This document shows positions 24,001 through 64,000 of a stretch of DNA of 64,000 bases, one piece after another. The stretch comes from Urechis unicinctus. Lineage: Eukaryota; Annelida; Polychaeta; Xenopneusta; Urechidae. Location of the stretch: contig CM067358.1 in the NCBI GenBank assembly GCA_034190875.2, forward strand, positions 71,012,097 to 71,076,096. The letters run 5' to 3'. The position numbers were made by a program, and so were the translations under genes. The notes beneath the pieces are model-generated. The model did not search any database. It had not been told where the DNA came from and saw only the letters and a list, made by a program, of their open reading frames with translations. Each line of letters opens with the position of its first letter. The first letter of the stretch is position 1.

Positions 24001-27000
24001 TTCCAGACAGAGTAGAGCATCTTGTGCGGCGACACGAGGGCGGACTTGCCCGACCACATGACCCTCAGTAAAGCATGCAGCTCCCGGCTCAGTAACCTGG
24101 ACACCAGGGGTGATGGCAAGTAAGACAATAACACAGGATGATGATAACATGCAACAGGATCCTACACAGCATCACATGCAGGGAAAACACACCAGCTGAT
24201 AACAAATGATACCACAGTTGATAACAAACAATAACACAACCAGGCCTACCACAGGGAGCATACTAACATGGATTCCTTGCTGGGGTTGGGTCGAGTACGC
24301 GTGTGTGGTGTGGCTGGTTCCGCACCTCCGTTGAGTCCCCCCCGTGGAGTGCTGGATGAGGCCCTCGGCTTTTCTCCACTGCTCACAAACTGTAACCACA
24401 TACAGGGTTCTCTCAGGGTGAAGGGAAATAAACAACTCTTGTCACAAACTGTAACCACATACAGGGTTCTCTCAGGGTGAAGGGAAATAAACAACTCTTG
24501 TCACAAACTGTAACCACATACAGGGTTCTCTCAGGGTGAAGGGAAATAAACAACTCTTGTCACAAACTGTAACCACATAACAGGGTTCTCTCAGGGTGAA
24601 GGGAAATAAACAACTCTTGTCACAAACTGTAACCACATACAGGGTTCTCTCAGGGTGAAGGGAAATAAACAACTCTTGTCACAAACTGTAACCACATACA
24701 GGGTTCTCTCAGGGTGAAGGGAAATAAACAACGCTTGTCACAAACTGTAACCACATACAGGGTTCTCTCAGGGTGAAGGGAAATAAACAACGCTTGTCAC
24801 AAACTGTAACCACATACAGGGTTCTCTCAGGGTGAAGGGAAATAAACAACTCTTGTCACAAACTGTAACCACATACAGGGTTCTCTCAGGGTGAAGGGAA
24901 ATAAACAACGCTTGTCACAAACTGTAACCACATACAGGGTTCTCTCAGGGTGAAGAGAAATAAACAACGCTTGTCACAAACTGTAACCACATACAGGGTT
25001 CTCTCAGGGTAAAGGGAAATAAATAACTCTTGTCACAAACTGTAACCACATACAGGGTTCTCTCAGGGTGAAGGGAAATAAACAATGCTTGTCACAAACT
25101 GTAACCATATAAAGGGTTCTCTCAGGGTGAAGGGAAATAAATAACGCTTGTCACAAACTGTAACCACATACAGGGTTCTCTCAGGGTGAAGGGAAATAAA
25201 CAAACACAAACTGTAACTTCTCTCACAACTCTTGTCACAAACTGTAACCACATACAGGGTTCTCTCAGGGTGAAGGGAAATAAACAACTCTTGTCACAAA
25301 CTGTAACCACATACAGGGTTCTCTCAAACAACGCTTGTCACAAACTGTAACCACATACAGGGTTCTCTCAGGGTGAAGGGAAATAAACAACGCTTGTCAC
25401 AAACTGTAACCACATACAGGGTTCTCTCAGGGTGAAGGGAAATAAACAACGCACAAAACTGTCCACAACAGGGTTCTCTCAGGGTAACCACAAACTGTAC
25501 ACATACAGGGTTCTCTCAGGGTGAAGGGAAATAAACAACGCTTGTCACAAACTGTAACCACATACAGGGTTCTCTCAGGGTGAAGGGAAATAAACAACGC
25601 TTGTCACAAACTTAGCACATACAGGGTTCTCTCAGGGTGAAGGGAAATAAACAACACTTGTCACAAACTGTAACCACATACAGGGTTCTCTCAGGGTAAA
25701 GGGAAATAAACAATGCTTCTCACAAACTAACCACATACAGGGGTCTCTCAGGGTAAAGGGAAATAAACAACGCTTCTCACAAAATTTAACCACACACAGG
25801 GTTCTCTCAAGGTGAAGGGAAATAAACAACTCTTCCCCCAAACTGTGACCACATTCAGGGTGATCTCAGGGTGAAGGGTACAAAACAACACTTATCACAA
25901 ACTGTTACCACATACAGGGTTCTCTCAGGGTGTAGGGAAATAAACAAGGCTTCTCATATAGTTTAACCACATACAGGGTTCTCTCAGGGTGGCACAGCCC
26001 TGACTGGGTGGCACACATGCGTCATTGAGACCCACAGCCCTGACTGGGTGGCACACGCGTCACTGAGACCCACAGCCCTGACTGGGTGGCACACGCGTCA
26101 CTGAGACCCACAGCCCTGGCTGGGTGGCACACACGTCACTGAGACCAGTACGATTGAGACCAGATCAGGGTTGATTGTACTGTGGTGGTTAAAGTAACTA
26201 CTGGCCTAGATGTGAGCTGCTACTAAATAAGATACAAGCAGTAGCGCCAGTTTGGGCTATGTGTCAGCTGGTGGTATGTCAGAACAGTAGCGCCAGGTTT
26301 GGCTGGTGGTATGTCAGAACAGTAGCGCCAGGTTAGACTGAGTCAGCTGGTGGTATGTCAGAACAGTAGCGCCAGGTTAGACTGTGTCAGCTGGTGGTAT
26401 GTCGGAACACTAACGCCAGGTTTGGCTGGTGGTATGTCAGAACAGTAGCGCCAGTTTGGGCTATGTGTGAGCTGGTGGTATGTCAGAACAGTAGCGCCAG
26501 GTTAGACTGAGTCAGCTGGTGGTATATCGGAACACTAACGCCAGGTTAGACTGTGTCAGCTAGTGGTATGTCGGAACACTAACGCCAGGTTTGGCTGGTG
26601 GTATGTTGGAGCAATGCTGAGACCAGCCAACAGCTGGGACACTTCAACCGCTTGTAACTCTGCCGCCATCATGTTCAGTAATTGCATGTAACAAGAGGCT
26701 ATTAGGCGTTGAAGCTCTACCACGTTTGACATACAGGGAGTAATTACTGTTATTGAGCCTCTCATTGGAATCTACTTAGTTGCTGAGCTGAAGACTCCAG
26801 TTGTTTTATGTCAGATGTTCATTACAAAGAAGCCTATGGCACTTAACTGTGTATCCTGGATTACACTGGCAGATAATTAAAGGCATCAAGAACTGCATTA
26901 GTCACCAAGCAGCATGACAAAGGAGTCATTAGTTGCCAGGCAACAGATTAATGTGATTAGATTCCAGGCCCATAAATCATGATAGCCTCACCTCAAAACA

Positions 27001-29538
27001 CTCCATGGTAGTCTGCCTCATGAGATGGTGCGTTCTACCTAACACACCTCGCCTCAACCGCAGTGCCGACACACAGCCCTTGCTGGGACTCATCACCTCA
27101 CTAGACCCAGATTCAGCGGGGATGACCTCACCTGACCCAGATTCAGCAGGGATGATCTCACTTGACCCAGATTCAGCATGGAAACTGAGTTGTAGGAGCC
27201 ATTCCCTGAGTGGGGTCAAATGGCTGAAATGAGAAAGGAACACAACATCAAGTAAGTTACCTTGGGAGGGGAGTGTTGCATTTTACGGATATCCCTTAGG
27301 GAGGGGGTCTGACTATGGTCCCAGGGTGTGGTGTGTAATGCCTGCGTGCCGCTAGGATCCACGGTGGCTCGTGCATGGAAGAAAAGATCACGGAAAAGCT
27401 GCAAATGTCTGGAATACACACAGAACATGGCTAGGGAGCTCCTTCAACGAAGAGAAAACAACCAAGGAGAATAAGTTGCAAATGCATGAATAAATTTCCA
27501 ACCTGCTGCATAATGAATGCAATGTTTCCCACGTGACAGGGACAGTGTGCCATGTGCATGGCATGCATTTATGAGAGCAGTTGAAAACTGAACTCCCTGA
27601 TCACAATAAGACATACACCCATATATAAATGAAACATATACTAATCTTTTCAATGCATAGCTATCTACATTGCTATTTTTCTGAGTCAATAGCCGCAGAA
27701 TGATAAGCCAACAACGCAACATAGCCGTCCATTCACATCACTAACAAAGCAAGCATCTCCCCTCAGTAACAAGGCCAGCCATTCACCTCAGTAACCCAGC
27801 AATTACATCGCAGTATAACAAGGCCAGCCGCTCACCTGAGCACCTGAAGGATAGAGTTCATATAACAGGTGTTGCCAAGGTTACGAAGTCCAGTTACACC
27901 TGGAATAAGGAAGCGTTTTCTCCTCAGTGTTGGGGTGGATGTGTTTGATAAAGTGGGTGCACTAGAGGTAGCAGGAAGGGCAGATTGAGCAGGTGTGCTG
28001 GTGATTTGCATAGGTGGAGAGGGCGTTTCATACAAGGCACTGGATGAAGGCAGTCCATGGGAAGGCACGTCTCCTCCAACTCCCAACTGGCACAAACACA
28101 AAGCATACTAGATTGGTTCTAAAATACATTATCTTCCATTCTGTGGGCCAGCAGAGAAATGCAAAACTGTGGTGTTGGTTGGTGTATCTGAGGCCGTGGA
28201 GCCACTGACCTCGACCTTGTCTTCTCTAGTCACTTTGCGCCAGGCTGTCAATGCCTTGGCCAGTAAGTAATACCTGATACACAAGACAGAGGGTCAGTGC
28301 ACAGTCGACATCAGTTAAGTATAGATCAGAGTGGGGCTGGGGGCGGGACCACTCTAACAAAGACAAGGCGAACAGTTTACCTTCTGAACCAGATGGCTGT
28401 GTAAGTTTGATCATCATCTCTGAATTGTGAGTCTGAGTAACTAGAAACACACACAGCCAATTAACTCAATCAATTTTGTCAAAATTAGAGCCGTGAGCGC
28501 CCTCCATCACATAGCAATGTTCATTCCATATGGCTCGACGGGTTTGTGTAGTAGACATGGACAGTGACCTGAGTGAGAAGGACGGGTTGTAGGAATAGGA
28601 GCGAAGCAGGCGCTTCTTCCCACCAGACACTCCACGGAAGCTCTGGGTCGTCACGGCCGTCAGGCAATTCCTCAGCACCTTGATATCCCCCGCACGGTTG
28701 TCATTGAGCACATAGTCGTTGCATTCATAACTGCATTCACAAAGGCGAACATAAATGACAAGTTTACAGGGCGTCATCACCATTGTGAATGTCCCCTGAA
28801 CAGCAGCAGTAACAGACAAGCAAACAACATAAGGTATGTAGGTTGGGCAAAGTAAGAGGCTTCTCACCAGAACACATATTTGTCATTGACTTCTATAGCC
28901 AGGGAGTGCTGCAATGCCCACACACACACACAGCTGATCACTCACGGCCTCAACCAAATCACACAACACAGTGAATTACAACAAAGCAAAGGGGAGTCAC
29001 ATAATCACACAAAGCGAAAATAGGCTTAACTTAGATGAACAAGGCGATAACTAACATTAAAATAGCGATAAAATAGGCCTTACTTAGATGAACAAGGCGA
29101 TAACTAACATTAAAATAGCGATAAAATAGGCCTTACTTAGATGAACATTAAGGCTTCAAAAAAGCACCTTCAGATACAAAGAAATGAAGATAAACTCTGG
29201 TAAGAAATATCTTGTGCGTCGAGGTATTAAACATGAGGTGATGTTGATCGACAGGACCAAGCGAAGGAGGTACCTTTGTTTCTCGGGAATGCTTCAAGGC
29301 ATGTTCCTCGATGTAACGACCGCAGGCCACGTGAGGACAGCTCAGACAAGCCTGGTACAAACATATCATGAATCAAACATTCATCCCACCAATATGAGTG
29401 AGTTGCTAGGCAGTGTTTTACAGTACCTACCCACACACTCTCTGTGGTACCACATGAACAACAGTGCCACCTCTGAGGGTTGAGGACGGAATGGTCAGCA
29501 GCCAGAGACAAGCGCAGTACATGCTTGCAAGTGTCCAT
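20759..29538 (-). CDS. USP44: USP44/USP49-like ubiquitin-specific protease (multi-exon)
   Basis: Cysteine protease that removes ubiquitin; vertebrate USP44 acts on the anaphase checkpoint and histone H2B. Exons in transcript order: 29538-29431, 29351-29274, 28908-28868, 28730 to about 28490, 28273-28210, 28086-27836, 27408-27261, about 27080-26992, 24389-24268, 24096-23947, 23792-23618, 23406-23082, 22978-22870, 21492-21299, 21051-20759. N-terminal ZnF-UBP ([50 protein letters not shown]) then the USP domain: Cys box [40 protein letters not shown], His box [18 protein letters not shown], and VHCND. The match to human USP44 is close throughout. Unresolved: the 3' end of the 28730 exon and the 5' end of the 26992 exon. 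Confidence 0.93.
21062..21225. repeat. USP44 last-intron duplication, about 70-bp unit, 2 copies
   Basis: Unit with GACACAGAGGGGAGTGAGGG and GGGTGGGGATGCAGCCACAC. Confidence 0.85.
21299..21492 (-). CDS. USP44: USP44 exon 14: catalytic His box
   Basis: [16 protein letters not shown] through [20 protein letters not shown] with the catalytic His; ends phase 1 at GTGAGTAA. Confidence 0.96.
21738..21985. repeat. USP44 intron minisatellite, 41-bp unit, 6 copies
   Basis: Unit CTGGTTCTGATACACACTGT then CTTATCTACATGCCTGGCTAG. Confidence 0.93.
22066..22740. repeat. USP44 intron minisatellite, 31-bp unit, about 21 copies
   Basis: Unit CCCCTCCTATCCAGTCCCAT then GCGTATGCAGC. Long open frames here are artefacts. 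Confidence 0.93.
22870..22978 (-). CDS. USP44: USP44 exon 13: LRLHLKRF motif
   Basis: [20 protein letters not shown] then [17 protein letters not shown]. Lies in a frame different from the longest local open frame; found by homology and phase (1 in, 2 out). Confidence 0.9.
23082..23406 (-). CDS. USP44: USP44 exon 12: zinc-ribbon finger of USP domain
   Basis: [20 protein letters not shown] (first CxxC) to [10 protein letters not shown] (second CxxC). The 108 codons include a linker longer than in human USP44. Phase 0 in, phase 1 out. Confidence 0.94.
23512..23620 (-). repeat. USP44 donor minisatellite, 20-bp unit, about 5 copies
   Basis: On the transcribed strand the unit is GTGAGTCAGTTGTCAGCGAG, and the first GTGAGTC is the real donor of exon 11 (GTCAGTGAG/GTGAGTC). 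Each unit therefore repeats GAG/GTGAGTC. Confidence 0.9.
23618..23792 (-). CDS. USP44: USP44 exon 11: USP domain, donor copied in tandem
   Basis: [20 protein letters not shown] and on to [19 protein letters not shown]; ends GAG/GTGAGTC. The same donor recurs about every 20 bases just downstream. Confidence 0.92.
23947..24096 (-). CDS. USP44: USP44 exon 10: USP domain
   Basis: [20 protein letters not shown] then [20 protein letters not shown] and SQQDAQEFL, matching USP44 almost residue for residue. Donor GTGAGT. Confidence 0.96.
24268..24389 (-). CDS. USP44: USP44 exon 9: insert in USP domain, bordered by an acceptor array
   Basis: From the acceptor [28 protein letters not shown] then [20 protein letters not shown] and a split Met. 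122 nt, phase 0 in and phase 2 out, matching both neighbours. The acceptor and the first seven exon bases are also the core of a roughly 25-copy upstream minisatellite. Confidence 0.82.
24382..25985 (-). repeat. USP44 acceptor minisatellite, 59-bp unit, about 25 copies
   Basis: On the transcribed strand each unit reads TTTATTTCCCTTCACCCTGA, then about 20 bases, then ATGTGGTTACAG/TTTGTGA. The last copy is the real acceptor of exon 9 and includes the first seven exon bases (ending at 24383). Confidence 0.9.
25990..26150. repeat. USP44 intron array, about 37-bp unit, 4 copies
   Basis: Unit with CTGACTGGGTGGCACACGCG and TCACTGAGACCCACAGCC. Confidence 0.9.
26235..26620. repeat. USP44 intron array, about 43-bp unit, about 9 copies
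   Basis: Unit with GTATGTCAGAACAGTAGCGC and CAGGTTAGACTGTGTCAGCT; higher-order alternation with a shorter TTTGGCTGGTG variant. Confidence 0.88.
26992..27080 (-). CDS. USP44: USP44 exon 8: variable insert (5' boundary uncertain)
   Basis: The frame [20 protein letters not shown] followed by FE ends at GTGAGGC in phase 0, which fits exon 9. The acceptor is uncertain: the best pyrimidine-rich site (before 27230) gives the wrong phase, while a weak AG near 27080 fits. A short repeat at 27075-27185 sits just upstream. Confidence 0.6.
27075..27185. repeat. Short array beside USP44 exon 8, about 30-bp unit
   Basis: Three or four units of CTGACCCAGATTCAGCAGGG; on the minus strand each carries TCAGGTGAGG, another donor-like motif. 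Confidence 0.8.
27261..27408 (-). CDS. USP44: USP44 exon 7: USP domain after the Cys box
   Basis: [20 protein letters not shown] and on to MQHSPPK. HLQLFR matches the HLLIFRQCF that follows the Cys box in USP44. Ends phase 0 at GTAACTTAC. Confidence 0.88.
27725..27840 (-). repeat. USP44 exon 6 donor region, about 3 copies
   Basis: On the minus strand CTCAG/GTGAGCGGCTGGCC (real donor) is followed by GAG/GTGAATGGCTGGCC and a more diverged third copy, each followed by TTGTTA-type sequence. Confidence 0.7.
27836..28086 (-). CDS. USP44: USP44 exon 6: Ser/Thr-rich linker and catalytic Cys box
   Basis: About 60 residues rich in Ser, Thr and Pro, then [20 protein letters not shown] with the nucleophile Cys. 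The donor CTCAG/GTGAGC is copied downstream in the intron. Confidence 0.94.
28210..28273 (-). CDS. USP44: USP44 exon 5: linker
   Basis: 64 nt: [20 protein letters not shown], the counterpart of the RILMGKIFRTW helix. Phase 2 in, phase 0 out (donor GTCAGTGG), which agrees with exon 6. Confidence 0.82.
28490..28730 (-). CDS. USP44: USP44 exon 4: end of ZnF-UBP and linker
   Basis: From 28730: [20 protein letters not shown], then a basic linker and TRRAIW, which resembles the LYTALW of USP44. The 3' end is uncertain because no GT in the required phase 2 was found; the open frame continues to a stop near 28466. Confidence 0.75.
28868..28908 (-). CDS. USP44: USP44 exon 3: ZnF-UBP microexon, 41 nt
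   Basis: Encodes [13 protein letters not shown] plus a split Cys codon. The acceptor is TTGCAG and the donor GTGAGAAG. Phase fits both neighbours. Confidence 0.9.
29030..29150. repeat. USP44 intron array, about 54-bp unit, 2-3 copies
   Basis: Unit with CGATAACTAACATTAAAATA and GGCCTTACTTAGATGAACAA. Confidence 0.88.
29274..29351 (-). CDS. USP44: USP44 exon 2: ZnF-UBP
   Basis: 26 codons, [20 protein letters not shown] then HSRETK, nearly identical to vertebrate USP44. Phase 0 in and out (donor GTACCT). Confidence 0.93.
29431..29538 (-). CDS. USP44: USP44 exon 1: start and ZnF-UBP
   Basis: ATG at 29538, [20 protein letters not shown] then [16 protein letters not shown]; donor GTAGGT. USP44 proteins start at the same place relative to CKHV. 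Confidence 0.92.
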
Positions 29539-31692
29539 GATAAGCGAGCAGCTATCCCACAGAGCCTCACCAACTCGGACAGACACAGTCTGAAACAATA
29601 AAATAAGGTGCTTGTGTTTCTCAAAGATTATCCAGTCAACTGGCTTAGTCACCACACTCAAGGTCATTCCATGTTCATTTCAGACCTGAATGTGTGATCA
29701 GACTTTATACTGCAAGTGATATGATGCAAAAAAAAGGCTTGGCTATTGCCAAGGCCTGACATCTCAGAAACAATGCTGCACGGTGCATGTAGCCCAATAG
29801 ATGGTGCTTGATGCGTTCGTTCGATGGCCAACCATCGCAAAAGCCTTACATGTTGGCTTACATGCTCAGAAAAAGATTTAAATGAGACAAGCATTAAGTG
29901 CAGGTTTATACAATATTCATCTAATTGAACATAAATGACCAACTTTCATAGAGAATATACATAAAATGCCATCAAAATAGTCTTTATTAGCCTTTTAGAC
30001 ACAAATTGAACATGTTATGATCTTATCCCCAGTCGCCACACTCAAAATATGCTGTGATGATGGCGCTTTGAAATGTGGTTTGATGAGTTGAAAAAGTGTT
30101 TTTTCCTCCGTCGATATATATCCGACTTGCCAACTATTTACACAGTGACTGAAGTTGCATTTGAATCAGATTGGTATATTTATGCCTATTTCTTGATGTA
30201 TGTTGGACAGATCATAGCCAGCAGTCTCATAAATTTTTAGGGCGATTGCTGGATTACATTTTTAAACGAAATAGCTGGTATCTACATCAGTAAATACTCA
30301 ACTCTGCGCCCTGTGCAAAGCAATTATTCCATTATGCAACCGGTTGCCATAGAAATATGACTGTTGTATAAGAAGACAAGTCACTGAACTCATTACTCTC
30401 ATCTTTAAAGGCAGTTCCAAACATCTTGGGATTACTTCCACACTTCAGACTGGTCCTCCAGTTAGACCTACAATAGGCCTGTGTCTGCAGTACAGGCCTA
30501 CCCAATGGCAAACCAAATGTGGTGGACTGGTCAATCGAGAAATATTTCTTCATCCATATGTAATAGCCATACCGTTATCATTTTGTTTGACCCAATTGTT
30601 GCTCACATTTTCTGCTGCGGTTATAGGAAAACTGCAATTCATAGCACTTCACTTGTAAAAATCCGTGGAAAACTGCAATTCATAGCACTTCACTTTCTGC
30701 TGCAGTTATAGGAAAACTGCAATTCATGGGACTTCACTTGTAAAAATCCGTGGAAAACCAATCTGAAGCAGAATATCATCCACAAATATGTCTGCTCAAG
30801 TCGAAGTGAAAACGATCTGGATTTTCCAGTGAGCAACGTAAGATGTTTAAGAATAACCAGATATGGTTCATCTTTGTATCTGCTTAACTATGAAAGCCAG
30901 TGAGATTAATCTTTGGTTGTCAAACGCATTTTGACTAAGCCAATCGACAGACCTAACACTAACAGGTAGTAGTAGTTAGGTCTATTAACCGGGCTATCCT
31001 CAAGTAAGTTTAACCCATAAACGTAAACATTTTTAACAAAGAAAGTCATTAAAATTCCTTTTTGGCGATGCAGTCGGAGACGACGCCGCACGGTGTATGA
31101 CGTTACAGAGGCCACGACGCACGGGCCTGACGTCGTGAAGACCGCACTGCACGATGCCTGGCGATTCGAGGACCACGCCGCACGGCGCGGTTTGCAAGAA
31201 CAATGTTCCAGACGCCAAGCAGTGGTTGTATTAAATGAGGATCTGATAGGGAAGTGCCCAATCTCGCCGGAATATGAAGTTATAAATGACAAACATATGA
31301 TAAGCATGAAATGTTAGTTCATACAAACGTCTAATTCTAACCGATCATCGTAAAACTTGTTTGTGAGTAAATAACTGTTGTCTACTGCGCCATCTTGCAA
31401 ATAAATCTTGACAACTTCCGCTGGTGGGTCTAACCACCAATTTAACACCCCTTGCGATCAGCTGGGTTGTCAGTTTTACCTATGAATAAACGAAGACTTG
31501 GCCCGGTAACTTTGTGCAGAGTTTTTGTCTTTCTATTGGTGCTCAATAATATTTATGTTGATTTAAAGTGAACGCGAATCTTAATAAAACGAGTGGGCGG
31601 TTATCCTTGAAAAAGCCATCTCATTCTCCAAGCTTCCCCCCTCCTTTACATCTGACATCTACTTGGACTCGCCCATCACAAGAAGTGTCAAC
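29539..31692. promoter_or_regulatory. Head-to-head intergenic region of USP44 and PLCL
   Basis: About 2.15 kb between two divergent start codons, so it probably holds both promoters and 5' UTRs. Contains a 70-bp partial duplication (about 30600-30760, AACTGCAATTCATAGCACTT) and a CpG-rich block at about 31060-31200. No TATA box stands out. Confidence 0.5.
31060..31200. promoter_or_regulatory. CpG-rich block with TGACGT elements
   Basis: Loosely repeated CGACGCCGCACGG segments; contains TATGACGTTA and CCTGACGTCGTG (CRE-like). Function inferred only from position and composition. Confidence 0.35.
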
Positions 31693-63927
<32,235 letters not shown>

Positions 63928-64000
63928 GTGGGTCTTCCTTTGTGACCCCAGTCACACTGGCCCCAGTCACACTGGCCCCAGACACACTGGCCCCAGACAC
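63928..64000. repeat. PLCL intron 16, start of an array
   Basis: CCCCAGTCACACTGG, 15-bp unit, four copies up to the window edge. Confidence 0.85.

Noticed and set aside
28226..28450. 74-codon minus frame as a USP44 exon
   Set aside because: The conserved helix [13 protein letters not shown] is in another frame within 28210-28273, with proper phase on its 3' side.
31663..31692. Upstream extension of PLCL exon 1 coding sequence
   Set aside because: The frame continues upstream but has no ATG; the first ATG with good context is at 31693.

Overview
This window is nuclear DNA from an animal, most likely a marine invertebrate. It holds three intron-rich protein genes whose exons join at GT-AG sites in consistent phase. 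The families are bilaterian: an atypical soluble guanylate cyclase of the Gyc-88E/89D or gcy-31 type, a USP44/USP49 deubiquitinase, and a PLC-L (PRIP) protein. Roughly half of the window is minisatellite DNA with a different unit in almost every intron. That density, and arrays built on exon-intron boundaries, recall the intron-boundary minisatellites I remember being described in amphioxus. I cannot fix the species from sequence alone; a lophotrochozoan is equally possible.

Layout. Positions 1-12050 carry no recognised gene. They contain an old tandem segmental duplication (about 270-2830 and 3735-7450) in which each copy has expanded a different minisatellite, a CTAGCTAG-type array split by an inserted element (about 8453-9968), and two more arrays upstream of the first gene. 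The cyclase gene runs on + from 12051 to 18541 in ten exons (713 residues). The USP44-like gene runs on - from 29538 down to 20759, convergent with the cyclase. The PLCL gene starts at 31693 on +, head to head with USP44 across about 2.15 kb, and leaves the right edge of the window after sixteen identified exons (704 codons). Its first intron is 17.4 kb and holds a decayed hAT transposon, tRNA-derived SINE-like pieces, copies of a dispersed repeat family, and about twenty tandem arrays.

Main points of interest. (1) Several minisatellites are seeded on splice junctions: the unit contains the authentic donor or acceptor plus flanking exon bases, so the real site is followed or preceded by many near-identical decoys. 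The clearest cases are sGC intron 8, the USP44 acceptor at 24389 and the USP44 donor at 23618. (2) The PLCL protein has the PRIP layout, including the N-terminal KTVSF docking motif, yet keeps every catalytic residue of active PLC that mammalian PRIPs have lost. (3) The cyclase keeps its haem histidine and YxSxR motif and its guanine-binding residues, but has Gln where a metal-binding Asp is needed, so it should need a partner subunit.

The three genes are not an operon. Functionally they touch cGMP signalling, ubiquitin removal (mitotic or chromatin in vertebrates) and phosphoinositide signalling. Nearly all long open frames in this window other than the exons listed are translations of tandem repeats.
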